Shown here one piece after another: positions 9,438 through 24,902 of a stretch of 64,000 nucleotides of DNA. Below the pieces are notes generated by a model. That model saw only the letters and a list, made by a program, of their open reading frames with translations. It made no database searches and was not told where the DNA came from. Source of the stretch: Rhodopila globiformis (GTDB lineage Bacteria > Pseudomonadota > Alphaproteobacteria > Acetobacterales > Acetobacteraceae); assembly GCF_002937115.1 (NCBI RefSeq), contig NZ_NHRY01000252.1, positions 1 to 64,000 of the forward strand. Direction: 5' to 3'. The stretch's first letter is position 1. Every line of letters begins with the position of its first letter. The position numbers and the translations under genes were made by a program.

Positions 9438-10428
9438 GTGCGAACCACCTCCAATGCCTGGGAAATGTAGAAGCCGCGGCTGATCCGGTGGGTGCGGGCG
9501 GTGTGCCAGCTCGCCAGCCCCTTGTTCAGCCGCCGTTTGATCTTCCGCTGCCCCACCGGCACGATCGCCGGCGAGCGGTCGCCGCGCGGGAACAGCTTGC
9601 CGACGGTCCACATCAGCGTCAGCAGCGTGGTGCGCGGGGCAAAGGTGAACACCATCGAGCCGTCGGTGCGGGCGGCGAGGCCGCTCAGCACGCGCATCAC
9701 GTCGCGGCTCTTGTAGTGGATCAGCGAATCCATCGCCACGACATGGTCGAAGCGGCCGAGGGTCGGGTCGAGCAGGTCACCGACATGGAACTCGATGCTG
9801 CCGTCGCCCAGGTCCTTCGGCAGGCGTTCGCGCGCCAGCTCAACCAGGGTGGGGGAGAGGTCGATCGCCACGACATGCGCGCCGCGCCGGGCGGCTTCAA
9901 CGGAAAGCGCCCCGGTGCCGCAGCCGGCATCCAGGATGCGCTTGCCGTGCAGGTCCGTCGGCAGCCAAGACAGCAGGGTGTTGCGCATTTCGTCGCGTCC
10001 GGCGCGGACGGTGGCGCGGATACGGTTCACCGGCGCGTCGGAGGTCAGGCGCTTCCAGGCATCCACCGCGGTGCGGTCGAAGTAGTGCAGCAATTCGCCG
10101 CGGCGGTTCTGATACGTGGCGGTCGGGGCATGGTCCGACGTGGCGGTCGGCGCATGATCCGCGCCGTTGGCCGCACACCCACACGCGCCCGCACAAGCGC
10201 CAGCCCCTTCGTCATGGCCCGGCTTGTCCGGGCCACCTATGCCAGCACGTGCCGCGACAGATGGCCCGGACACGCCGGGCCATGACGGGGAGTGCGTGTT
10301 CCGGCCTTCCACGCCTTGGCCACCGCAACCACCGCAGCAAGACGTGGAGGCCGGGCCTTCGCCCGACATGACGGGGGAAGGGGCCGCCGCCCTCGTGACG
10401 GTATCGGTCTGTGAAACAGCAGCGGACA

Positions 10429-10429
<1 letters not shown>
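9434..10429 (-). CDS. bchM: Mg-protoporphyrin IX O-methyltransferase with a repeat-derived N-terminal extension
   Basis: Transfers a methyl group from SAM to Mg-protoporphyrin IX. The catalytic domain begins at about residue 106 (YQNRRGELLHYFDRTAVDAW) and contains the SAM motif ILDAGCGTGALSVEAARRGA. Normal BchM proteins are about 230 residues with roughly 10 residues before the YFDRTA motif; this one is 331. The extra ~95 N-terminal residues are translated from a 78-base palindromic repeat (10210-10287), a Cys/Gly-rich piece (STSCCGGCGGQG) and a doubled DHAPTAT octapeptide. The ATG at 10429 overlaps the bchL stop by one base (TGATG), the normal coupled arrangement, so the insertion appears to lie inside the gene. 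A downstream re-start is possible, but no good ATG precedes the catalytic domain. Confidence 0.93.
10210..10287. repeat. 78-bp palindromic repeat inserted in frame in bchM
   Basis: Two 29-base arms (10210-10238 and 10259-10287) are inverted copies with about 27 of 29 matches, separated by 20 bases. Each arm is itself a small hairpin (GGCCCGG...CCGGGCC). A related arm occurs at 51642-51670 with paired compensatory changes. The 78 bases equal 26 codons and are open in the bchM frame, encoding a Pro/Gly/Ser-rich stretch. Confidence 0.85.
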
Positions 10430-14955
<4,526 letters not shown>

Positions 14956-14981
<26 letters not shown>

Positions 14982-16554
14982 CGTAGAGAGTATCCACAGT
15001 AATGGTCGTCAGGCCACGCTCCGTGGCGAACCGCTCGGTATTCCGGCGTGCCTTGCCACGGACGAAGAATGGTATCTTCCGCAATTCCTGTTCCGCCGCC
15101 GCGTCCCACACCACGGGACGCTCGGCCACCGCGGTTTCGCCGGCGGCGTCTGCGGCGGGTGCCGCAACGGTGTCAACGGCGGTTTCCATGGGGGCCTCGC
15201 GCGGCGCAGGCGGCGGGGCCACCTTGACGCTGCCCAGGTGTGAGGCGCCGGCGTCGTCATGGAACTCCATGTCGTCGCGGAACATGTGCAGCAGGTGCTC
15301 TTCCAGGCCCATCATCAGCGGATGCACCCAGGTGTCGAAGATGACGTTGGCACCCTCGAAGCCCATCTGCGGCGAGTAACGCGCCGGAAAATCCTGGACG
15401 TGGACCGGAGCCGAAATGACGGCGCAGGGGATGCCCAGGCGCTTAGCTATGTGCCGCTCCATCTGCGTGCCCAGCACCAGCTCGGGCTGCAGTTCGGTGA
15501 TCTTCGCCTCGACTTCCAGGTAGTCGTCGGTGATCGTTGCTTCGACGCCGTACTTGGCGGCGGCCTCGCGCACTTCGCGGCCGAATTCGCGCGAGTAGGT
15601 GCCCAGGCCGACGACGGTGAAGCCGAATTCCTCGGCGGCCATGCGCGCGGCGGCCACGGCGTGGGTGGCGTCGCCGAAAATGAATACGCGCTTGCCGGTC
15701 AGGTAGGTGGAGTCCACAGACCGCGAATACCAGGGAAGGCGAGATTCGTCTTCCTCCAGTACCGGCGTGGGATCGATATTTGTCAGCTTCGCGACCTCAG
15801 TAATGAACTCCCGGGTCGCGCCGTAGCCGATTGGCACGGTCTTGACCAGGGGCTGGCCGAAATTGCGCATCAGCCATTGTGCCGCAACCATGCCGGTTTC
15901 GGGATACAGCACGACGTTGAAGTCGGCCTCGCCCAGGGTCACCAGGTCCGCCGGCGTGGCGCCGAGCGGGGCGACGACATGGACGTCGACGCCAAGGCGG
16001 TCCAGCAGCCGCGTCACCTCGGCGACGTCGTCGCGGTGGCGGAAGCCCAGCGCGGTGGGGCCGAGGATGTTGCAGCGGGGCCGCTCACCCGGGGCACGCT
16101 CGCGCTTTTCCGGCTTCTTCGTGAAGGAGCGGACCAACTGGTAGAAGGTCTCGGCCGACCCCCAGTTTTCCTTCTTCTGATAGGACGGCAGCTCGACCGG
16201 CACCACCGGCACCGGCAGCCCCATCGACCGGGCCAGCCCGCCCGGATCGTCCTGGATCAGTTCGGCCGTGCAGGAGGCGCCGACCAGCAGGGCCTGCGGC
16301 TTGAAGCGCTCATACGCCTCGGTCACCGCGGTCTTGAACAGTTCCGCGGTGTCGCTGCCCAGGTCGCGCGCCTGGAACGTGGTATACGTCACCGGCGGCC
16401 GCTTCGACCGCCGCTCGATCATGGTAAACAGAAGATCGGCGTATGTATCGCCCTGCGGAGCGTGCAGTACGTAGTGCAACCCCTCCATCGCGGTGGCGAC
16501 GCGCATGGCACCGATATGCGGTGGGCCTTCATAGGTCCAAAGGGTGAGCTTCAT
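14956..16554 (-). CDS. bchB: light-independent protochlorophyllide reductase subunit B
   Basis: With BchN it forms the NifDK-like catalytic component of DPOR. It is 532 residues starting [19 protein letters not shown]. Asp36 (in [11 protein letters not shown]) is the unusual aspartate ligand of the NB cluster in characterised DPOR and is present. The C-terminal protochlorophyllide-binding domain ([16 protein letters not shown]) follows an Ala/Pro-rich linker at about 440-490. A longer frame upstream was rejected because the family N-terminus is exact at this ATG, four bases after the bchN stop. Confidence 0.97.
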
Positions 16555-16558
16555 CCGC

Positions 16559-18342
<1,784 letters not shown>

Positions 18343-18706
18343 GCGGGTCTCCCGGCAGCCAGCGGCCGCGCCCCATGGGCAGCAGTCCACAGAGCCAATG
18401 AAACGGTTGATCTGATCAAGCGTAAACATGGATTGACAACGAACCGAAGGAGTTGTGGTGTCCGTCTCTGGGTGGAAGCAAAAAACCATCGCTGCTACGC
18501 GTTACGTCTGTTACTGAAAACCAGTCTGGGGCATCGTTATTGAGACGTTTCTCGGTAAGACGGTCCGCCATCTCGCCCTCCCCCAGCGCAACCCTGCGCA
18601 GACAGAAGGCTAGAGCGCGTAAGACCAGACTGTCAAGCAGGCAGTACGTAAACCAGGCTTGACAGAAACGGGCCACTTCGGTGAACTGGAGATAGGGGGA
18701 TTGAGC
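18343..18706. promoter_or_regulatory. divergent control region of the photosynthesis cluster
   Basis: This 364-base region separates bchF from ppaA. A TTGACA at 18659-18664 (plus) and its inverted partner TGTCAA at 18631-18636 (TTGACA on minus) could be back-to-back -35 boxes for the two arms. Another TTGACA lies at 18433. At 18407-18419 TTGATCTGATCAA resembles an FNR/FixK site but has a 3-base instead of a 4-base spacer. A perfect PpsR/CrtJ operator (TGT-N12-ACA) was not found; the closest is TGT-N12-ACG at 18631. The promoter roles are inference. Confidence 0.55.
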
Positions 18707-19624
18707 ATGGCCGCCTTCATGGAGCAGGTTGCCGATCGCGCCGAGTGGGCCACCAGCGATGTCCATTGCGCTGGGGCCCAGCACGAGGCAGCACTGGTCA
18801 GGCAGCGCGATGACCTGGAAAAGGTGTTGGGCCTGATGCCGCGACAGCAACGCATCGCCATGCTGACCCGGATGGTGGAGGTCGAGATCCTGCCGCGTCT
18901 GGCTGCCAATGCCCGGATCCTGAAGACGGCCGATCGGCCGGCGGAGCCGGGCGTGCCGACAACGGAAGACGACACCCTGCAACTGGTCCGGTTGCTGCTG
19001 AACAACGACACCGCCGACAGCATAGCCTTTGTCGAGATGTTGCTGGAACGCGGCGTTGCCCCGGCAACACTGTACCTTGGAATCATCAGCGAGGCCGCCC
19101 GCCGGCTCGGCGCCCTGTGGGACGAGGACCGCTGCCACTTCGCCGACGTCACGATCAGCATGGGCCGCCTGCAGCAGGTGGTGCGGGCGATCTCGCCGAA
19201 GTTCCAGGCCGCCGCGCTCAGCCGCCCGCAGACCGACTCGATCCTGCTGTGCCCGGCGCCGGGCGAGCAACATTCCTTCGGCCTGGTGATCCTGGCGGAA
19301 TTCTTTCTGCGCGAGGGCTGGCATGTCGTCGGCGGACCGATTTCGTCGAAGAACGACGCCGCCGAGATCGCGCGTACCACCTGGGTGGACGTCATCGGGT
19401 TTTCCATCAGTTCCGCCGTCCGGGTGCCGGCGCTGGCGAACACCATCCGTGACGCCCGCGCCGCTTCAATCAACACGGACATCAAGGTGATGGTCGGCGG
19501 GTCGCTGCTGGCGACGCAGCCCGGCGTGCTGAAGGAGGTCGGCGCCGACGCGTTCGCCACCGACGCGCCCGGCGCCGTGCGCGTGGCGCGTGGGCTGCTG
19601 CCGGCACGGACGGTGGCTCGTTGA
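18707..19624 (+). CDS. ppaA: cobalamin-binding antirepressor PpaA/AerR
   Basis: A 305-residue regulator adjacent to ppsR, as in other purple bacteria, where PpaA/AerR senses light through a B12 cofactor and modulates PpsR/CrtJ. The N-terminal helical part (about 35-160, with WDEDRCHFADVTISMGRLQQ) leads into a B12-binding-like Rossmann domain (about 176-300). That domain contains APGEQHSFGLVILAEFFLREG, including the His (about 189) in the position associated with cofactor binding. ATG 18707 has an AGGGGG ribosome binding site; an upstream TTG lies within the TTGACA promoter-like box and was rejected. It is probably cotranscribed with ppsR (107-base gap). Confidence 0.92.
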   Translation: MAAFMEQVADRAEWATSDVHCAGAQHEAALVRQRDDLEKVLGLMPRQQRIAMLTRMVEVEILPRLAANARILKTADRPAEPGVPTTEDDTLQLVRLLLNNDTADSIAFVEMLLERGVAPATLYLGIISEAARRLGALWDEDRCHFADVTISMGRLQQVVRAISPKFQAAALSRPQTDSILLCPAPGEQHSFGLVILAEFFLREGWHVVGGPISSKNDAAEIARTTWVDVIGFSISSAVRVPALANTIRDARAASINTDIKVMVGGSLLATQPGVLKEVGADAFATDAPGAVRVARGLLPARTVAR

Positions 19625-19731
19625 ACAAAAGAACGAACGGTCGAGGGTCCGGGAAGAAGGAGAACAGCAGGTCCGCAGTGCGGGCGGGCGCGTGGCATCG
19701 ACATTGTTCAGAGTGAAGGATCCGGCCGACC

Positions 19732-21150
19732 GTGCAGGCGTTCAGAGCCCCTAAGACCGCTTTGGGCAACATCGATGCGGAAGCCGCCGCGGCCATGATC
19801 GCCGCGGCCGCCGACATCGCGCTGATCCTCGACGAGGCGGGCGTGATCCATGACGTTTCCATCGCCGACCAGAGCCTGGTGGATGAACTGGCCGGGCAGG
19901 CCAACTGGCTGGGCAAGGCCTGGGCAGACACCGTCACCGTGGAAAGCCGCCCGAAGGTCGAGGCGCTGGTCGCCGGGGCGGCGTCGGGCAAGGAAAACCG
20001 CTGGCGGCATGTCAACTATCCCTCGGCCAGCGGCACCGACGTGCCGGTCCTGTATGCCACCGTACGCGCCGGGGAGCCGGGGCGGATCGTCGCCTTCGGC
20101 CGCGACCTGCGGGCCGTGTCGTCGCTGCAAAGCCGGCTGATCGACGCGCAACAGTCGCTGGAGCGGGACTATGTCCGCATCCGGCATGTCGAGACACGCT
20201 ATCGCCTGCTGTTCCAGATGGCGTCGGACGCGGTGCTGATCGTGGATGGCGCCACGCAGCGGGTGATGGACAGCAATCCCACTGCCAAGCGGCTGCTGGC
20301 CGCGGGCGCCGAGGCGGGGCAGAGCAAGGCGTTCCTCGCCGCGTTCACCCCCGAAACCGCCCATAGCGTCGAACTGCTGCTGGCCGGGGTGCGGGCCTCG
20401 GGCCGGGCGGACGACGTGCGGGCGCAACTGGCGGCGGACAAGGCCGATGTCCTGGTCTCGGCGTCGCTGTTCCGCGACGAGGGCGGCACCGCCTGCCTGG
20501 TGCGCCTCGCCGCCGCGCAGCCCGAGGCCGCTGGCAGCGCCGTGCCGAAGCTCAAGGCCAAGCTGCTGAAGCTGATGGAAGGCGCGCCGGACGGGTTCGT
20601 GGTCGCCGGGGTGGACGGCCGGATCATGACCGCCAACGCCGCCTTCCTGGAACTGGCGCAACTGCCGACCGAGGACCAGGCCAAGGGGGAGCCGCTGAAC
20701 CGCTGGCTGGGAAAGTCGGAGATCGACCTGGATATCCTGACCGCCAACCTGCGGCAGCACGGCTCGGTGCGGCTGTTCGCGACCGCCATGCGCGGCGAGC
20801 TTGGGGACACGGCCGAGGTGGAGATCTCGGCGGTGACCGTGATGAACGGCGGCCAGCCCTGCTACGGCTACGCTATCCGCGATGTCGGCCGCCGCTTCCG
20901 GCCGGGCGTCGATGCGGTGATGCCGCGATCGCTGGAACACCTGACCGGACTTATCGGCCGCGTCGCGCTGAAGGACCTGGTGCGCGAATCGACCGACGTG
21001 ATCGAGCGCCTGTGCATCGAGGCGGCGCTGAAGCTGACCGGCGACAACCGGGCCTCGGCGGCCGAGATGCTGGGGCTGAGCCGGCAAAGTCTGTACGTGA
21101 AATTGCGCCGCTATGGCCTCGGTGACCCCGAGGCCGCCGGCGCCGATTAA
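19732..21150 (+). CDS. ppsR: redox-responsive repressor PpsR/CrtJ
   Basis: Represses photosynthesis genes under oxygen. It is 472 residues with an N-terminal region, a Q-linker (SLQSRLIDAQQSLERDYVR, about 131-149), two PAS domains (about 155-260 and 283-385) and a Fis-type helix-turn-helix at the C-terminus (ASAAEMLGLSRQSLYVKLRR, about 441-460). Cys255 and Cys428 match the positions of the two cysteines discussed for redox control in Rhodobacter PpsR (251 and 424); a third, Cys377, is extra. The start is a GTG with an AAGGA-type ribosome binding site. Confidence 0.95.
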   Translation: MQAFRAPKTALGNIDAEAAAAMIAAAADIALILDEAGVIHDVSIADQSLVDELAGQANWLGKAWADTVTVESRPKVEALVAGAASGKENRWRHVNYPSASGTDVPVLYATVRAGEPGRIVAFGRDLRAVSSLQSRLIDAQQSLERDYVRIRHVETRYRLLFQMASDAVLIVDGATQRVMDSNPTAKRLLAAGAEAGQSKAFLAAFTPETAHSVELLLAGVRASGRADDVRAQLAADKADVLVSASLFRDEGGTACLVRLAAAQPEAAGSAVPKLKAKLLKLMEGAPDGFVVAGVDGRIMTANAAFLELAQLPTEDQAKGEPLNRWLGKSEIDLDILTANLRQHGSVRLFATAMRGELGDTAEVEISAVTVMNGGQPCYGYAIRDVGRRFRPGVDAVMPRSLEHLTGLIGRVALKDLVRESTDVIERLCIEAALKLTGDNRASAAEMLGLSRQSLYVKLRRYGLGDPEAAGAD

Positions 21151-21168
21151 CAAGGCGGGACTATTTAT

Positions 21169-22101
21169 ATGTCGATGACAGCCGATCCTCCTCATCCCGC
21201 CGCTGCCGACGGTGCGCCGCCGGCCTCCGGGACGCCGAAGCGGTCCTCGATGCCGGTGGCGCTCGAGGTGCTGCATCCCATCACCTGGTTCGCGCCGATG
21301 TGGGCGTTTACCTGCGGCGTGGTGTCGTCGGGGCAGCCGATATGGGCGCATATCGGCGTCCTGCTGCTGGGCATCACCATCGCCGGGCCGATGGTGTGCG
21401 GCACCAGCCAGGCGGCGAACGACTGGTTCGACCGGCACGTCGATGCGATCAACGAGCCGCACCGGCCGATCCCGTCGGGGCGGCTGCCGGGGCGGAGCGG
21501 TCTGTATATCGCCATCGGCTGGAGCGTCGCCTCGCTGGTGATGGCGCTGGGCCTGGGCCGGTGGGGCTTCGGCGCGGTGCTGATCGGGCTGGTGCTGGCC
21601 TGGGCGTATTCGATGCCGCCGGCGCGGCTGAAGCAGAACGGCTGGTGGGGCAACCTGGCCTGCGGCGCGGCCTATGAGGGGCTGCCGTGGATCACCGGCG
21701 CGGCGGTGATGCTGGACGGGCCGCCGAACTGGAAGATCCTGGTGGTGGCGGCACTGTACAGCCTGGGCGCGCACGGCATCATGACGCTGAACGACTTCAA
21801 GTCGGTCGAGGGCGACCTGCGGACCGGCATCAACTCGCTGCCGGCGATGCTGGGGGTGAAGCGGGCCGGCATCGTCGCCTCCCTGGTGATGGCGATCCCG
21901 CAGGTGGTGGTGGTGGCGCTGCTGGCGTCGTGGCACTTCACCGGACAGGCGATCGCCGTCTCGCTGCTGCTGGCCGCGCAGATCGGCCTGATGATCTGGC
22001 TGATGGGCAAGCCGAAGGAGCGGGCGCCGGCCTACAACGGCAGCGGCACCACACTTTACGTTATTGGCATGATGATCACGGCGTTCGCGCTGCGGCCCTG
22101 A
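21169..22101 (+). CDS. bchG: bacteriochlorophyll synthase (geranylgeranyl transferase)
   Basis: A UbiA-family prenyltransferase that esterifies bacteriochlorophyllide a with geranylgeranyl or phytyl diphosphate. It is 310 residues with eight or nine membrane helices. The first Asp-rich motif is NDWFDRHVDAINEPHRPIPS (about 84-103) and the second is NDFKSVEGDLRTGINSLP (about 206-223). It begins 18 bases after ppsR and is followed by bchP, the standard order. Confidence 0.96.
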   Translation: MSMTADPPHPAAADGAPPASGTPKRSSMPVALEVLHPITWFAPMWAFTCGVVSSGQPIWAHIGVLLLGITIAGPMVCGTSQAANDWFDRHVDAINEPHRPIPSGRLPGRSGLYIAIGWSVASLVMALGLGRWGFGAVLIGLVLAWAYSMPPARLKQNGWWGNLACGAAYEGLPWITGAAVMLDGPPNWKILVVAALYSLGAHGIMTLNDFKSVEGDLRTGINSLPAMLGVKRAGIVASLVMAIPQVVVVALLASWHFTGQAIAVSLLLAAQIGLMIWLMGKPKERAPAYNGSGTTLYVIGMMITAFALRP

Positions 22102-22116
22102 TTGGAGATCGAGACC

Positions 22117-23304
22117 ATGGAACTGACCTATGATGCCGTTGTTGTCGGCGGCGGGCCGGCCGGTGCGACGGCGGCGACGGAACTGGCCCGGCGGGGCCGC
22201 AAGGTGGCGCTGCTGGACCGCGCCGGACGGATCAAGCCGTGCGGCGGCGCCATTCCGCCGCGGGCGATCCGCGATTTCGGCATTCCCGACAGCCTGATCT
22301 GCGCGCGGATCACCTCGGCGCGGATGATCGCGCCGTCGGAGAAGGGCGTGGACATGCCGATCCAGACCGGCGGCTATGTCGGGATGGTCAACCGCGACCA
22401 GTTCGACGAGTGGCTGCGGGAGCGGGCGGCGAAGTGCGGCGCCGAGCGCGTCACCGGCACGTTCGAAACCCTGACCCGCGATGCGGATGGGGTGGCGGTG
22501 GTGAACTACCACCCGAAGGGCGCGGACAAGTCGGCGGCGCCGCTGCGGCTGCGCGCCAGGCTGGTCATCGGCGCCGACGGGGCGAAGTCGGCCGTGGCGC
22601 GGCAGTGCATCAAGGGCGCGGACAAGATGAAGTACGTCTTCGCCTACCACGAGATCATCCGCACGCCGGAGACGGACTTCGACGGCGCACGCTGCGACGT
22701 CTATTACCAGGGGCGGGTCTCGCCGGACTTCTACGGCTGGGTGTTCCCGCATGGCGCGACCTCGTCCGTCGGCAGCGGCTCGATGCACAAGGGCTTCTCG
22801 CTGCGCCAGTCGGTGGGGCGGCTGCGGGAGATCGCCGGGCTGGACAAGGCGGAGACGATCCGCGGCGAGGGCGCGCCGATTCCGCTGAAGCCGCTGAAGC
22901 GGTGGGACAACGGCAAGGACGTGCTGGTGGCGGGCGACGCCGCGGGCGTGGTGGCGCCGGCCTCGGGCGAGGGCATCTACTACGCGCTGGAATGCGGGCG
23001 GATCGTCGGCGACGCGGGCGAGCGGTTCCTGGCCACCGGCGACGCCACGGTGCTGCAGACCGCGCGGCAGGCGTTCATGAAGGACCATGGCCGGGTGTTC
23101 TGGATCCTGGGGATGATGCAGTGGTTCTGGTATTCGTCCGACAAGCGGCGGGAACGCTTCGTCAGCATGTGCGCGGACCCGGACGTGCAGCGGCTGACGT
23201 GGGAGTCGTACATGAACAAGAAGCTGACCCGGCGGGACCCGATGGCGCATGTGAAGATCTTCTTCAAGGACGTGGCGCACCTGTTGGGGCTGGTTGACGC
23301 GTGA
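22117..23304 (+). CDS. bchP: geranylgeranyl reductase
   Basis: A flavoprotein that reduces the geranylgeranyl tail of bacteriochlorophyll to phytyl. It is 395 residues. The FAD-binding GxGxxG-type motif is VVVGGGPAGATAATELARRG near the N-terminus, the GDAAGVVAPASGEGIYYALE motif is at about 272-291, and KPCGGAIPPRAI is typical of the family. ATG 22117 was chosen over a TTG five codons upstream because MELTYDAVVVGGG is the normal N-terminus. The stop overlaps the tspO GTG. Confidence 0.95.
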   Translation: MELTYDAVVVGGGPAGATAATELARRGRKVALLDRAGRIKPCGGAIPPRAIRDFGIPDSLICARITSARMIAPSEKGVDMPIQTGGYVGMVNRDQFDEWLRERAAKCGAERVTGTFETLTRDADGVAVVNYHPKGADKSAAPLRLRARLVIGADGAKSAVARQCIKGADKMKYVFAYHEIIRTPETDFDGARCDVYYQGRVSPDFYGWVFPHGATSSVGSGSMHKGFSLRQSVGRLREIAGLDKAETIRGEGAPIPLKPLKRWDNGKDVLVAGDAAGVVAPASGEGIYYALECGRIVGDAGERFLATGDATVLQTARQAFMKDHGRVFWILGMMQWFWYSSDKRRERFVSMCADPDVQRLTWESYMNKKLTRRDPMAHVKIFFKDVAHLLGLVDA

Positions 23305-23774
23305 TCCTGGACATCCTCATTGCCGTCGGTTGGGGCCTGCTGGTTGGCGGCGTGGGGACGTACCTGACCGACCTGTCGCCGTGGTACTACCGGGAGCTGA
23401 AGAAGCCCCGGTGGCAGCCGCCGGACTGGCTGTTCGGCCCGGTCTGGACGCTGGTGCTGACGCTGGCGTCGCTGTCGCTGTTCCTGGGACTGCGCATGGC
23501 GCCGGATGCCGCCAGCCGCTCGGCGGTGATCTGGCTGTTCGTGCTGAACGGGCTGGCGCACATTGCCTGGAGTCCGCTGTTCTTCCGGCTGCGGCGGCCG
23601 GACTGGGCGCTGTACGAGGTGGCGCTGCTGTGGTTGTCGATCCTGGCGCCGATGCTGCTGCCGTCTATGTCCGGCACCGCGCGGCTGCTGCTGGTGCCTT
23701 ATCTGAGCTGGGTTTCCTTTGCCGCCTACCTGAACCTGACGATCGTGCGGCTGAACCGGCCATTCGGAGGATGA
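23301..23774 (+). CDS. tspO: tryptophan-rich sensory protein TspO/CrtK
   Basis: A five-helix membrane protein of 157 residues; homologues bind porphyrins and affect the oxygen response of photosynthesis genes. The Trp/Pro-rich family pattern is clear: WYYRELKKPRWQPPDWLFGP (about 28-47) and the LNGLAHIAWSPLFF region (83-96). It uses a GTG start overlapping the bchP stop. In Rhodobacter tspO sits among crt genes; here it lies between bchP and hemC. Confidence 0.94.
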   Translation: MILDILIAVGWGLLVGGVGTYLTDLSPWYYRELKKPRWQPPDWLFGPVWTLVLTLASLSLFLGLRMAPDAASRSAVIWLFVLNGLAHIAWSPLFFRLRRPDWALYEVALLWLSILAPMLLPSMSGTARLLLVPYLSWVSFAAYLNLTIVRLNRPFGG

Positions 23775-23810
23775 TCCCGGGCGGGCGGTGGATTGATTAT
23801 GGGGGTTATC

Positions 23811-24803
23811 ATGATTCAAGCAGCGGAGGTCGCCCAGCCGGGGCGCCTGTCCGGTCATCGTGCATTGCCATTGCGCGTCGGCACAAGGGGCTCGCCGCTG
23901 GCGCTGTGGCAGACGCGTCATTTCATTGAAGTTCTGAGCGGGGTTTGCCCGGAGCTGCGGGACGGCGGGCTGCAGGAGCAGATCATCGCCACCACCGGCG
24001 ACGCCGTGCTGGACCGCCCGCTGGCCGACATCGGCGGCAAGGGGCTGTTCGCCAAGGAAATCCACGAGGCGCTGCTGGACGGGCGGGTGGATTTCGCCGT
24101 GCACAGCCTGAAGGACCTGGAAACCGAGCTGCCGCGCGGCGTCGTGCTGGCGTGCACGCTGAAGCGGGAGGATCCGCGCGATGCGCTGATCCTGGGCGCG
24201 CGGTGCGGGGCGGCGGCGGACGGCGATCCGCTGGCGGTGCTGCCGCTTGGGGCCGTGGTTGGCACGTCCTCGGTGCGGCGGCAGGCACAGTTGCTGCACC
24301 GGCGGCCGGACCTGACGGTGGTGGGGATGCGCGGCAACGTGCAGACGCGGCTTGGGAAGCTGCGGGACGGGCAGTGCGACGCGACGACCCTGGCGCTGGC
24401 GGGGCTGCGGCGGCTGGGGCTGGATTTGCCGACCATCGCGGTGCTGGAGCCGGAGATGATGGTGCCGGCGGCGGGCCAGGGGATCGTCGGCGTCACCGTG
24501 CGGGCGAAGGACGCCGATCTGCTGGCGCTGCTGGCGGCGATCGAGGATGCGGAGGCGCGGGCCGCGGCGACGGCGGAGCGGTCGCTGCTGCAGGAACTGG
24601 ACGGGTCTTGCCGGATGCCGATTGGCGGGCACGCGCGGCTGCTGGCGGATGGCCGGCTGACGCTGACGGGGATGGTGGCGCGGGCGGATGGCTCGTTCCT
24701 GCTGACCCGCAGCCTGACGGGGCGGCCGGCGGATGCCGAGCGGCTGGGGCAGACGCTGGGGACGAGCCTGCGGGCGGATTCGCCGATGGATATTTTCGAC
24801 TGA
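23811..24803 (+). CDS. hemC: hydroxymethylbilane synthase (porphobilinogen deaminase)
   Basis: Polymerises four porphobilinogens into hydroxymethylbilane. It is about 330 residues. Family motifs include RVGTRGSPLALWQT (about 22-35), DIGGKGLFAKEIHEALLDG, VDFAVHSLKDLETELP and the dipyrromethane-binding cysteine in LDGSCRMPIGG (about C267). The start at 23811 follows GGGGG by five bases; an earlier ATG/TTG in frame is possible. It is the last gene of the plus-strand arm, a second tetrapyrrole-precursor gene in this cluster besides hemA. Confidence 0.95.
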   Translation: MIQAAEVAQPGRLSGHRALPLRVGTRGSPLALWQTRHFIEVLSGVCPELRDGGLQEQIIATTGDAVLDRPLADIGGKGLFAKEIHEALLDGRVDFAVHSLKDLETELPRGVVLACTLKREDPRDALILGARCGAAADGDPLAVLPLGAVVGTSSVRRQAQLLHRRPDLTVVGMRGNVQTRLGKLRDGQCDATTLALAGLRRLGLDLPTIAVLEPEMMVPAAGQGIVGVTVRAKDADLLALLAAIEDAEARAAATAERSLLQELDGSCRMPIGGHARLLADGRLTLTGMVARADGSFLLTRSLTGRPADAERLGQTLGTSLRADSPMDIFD

Positions 24804-24809
24804 GGGGGA

Positions 24810-24830
24810 GGCGCTGCCCGGTTCAGCGCC
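24810..24830 (+). terminator. possible hairpin terminator after hemC
   Basis: GGCGCTG and CAGCGCC form a perfect 7-bp stem with a 7-base loop, seven bases after the hemC stop. No clear T-run follows, so Rho-independent activity is uncertain. Confidence 0.4.
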
Positions 24831-24902
24831 TTGGGGGCGTGTCCTGGCCTGGCGGCGGGGTGGTCACGAGCGGGCGGCGGCGGCCTGCGCCGCGCCGGAT
24901 CG

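Noticed and set aside
8145-9470. 441-codon plus-strand frame opposite lhaA
   Set aside because: Gln/Arg-rich mirror of a transporter gene with clear family identity on the other strand.
18407-18419. Genuine FNR binding site
   Set aside because: The half-sites TTGAT and ATCAA are perfect but the spacer is 3 bases instead of 4, so it is reported only as FNR-like.
18343-18706. PpsR/CrtJ operator TGT-N12-ACA
   Set aside because: All TGT positions in the interval were checked by eye; the best is TGT-N12-ACG, one base off.
19708-23280. 1190-codon frame antisense to ppsR-bchG-bchP
   Set aside because: Shadow of three certain genes; Arg/Gln/Pro-rich without domains.
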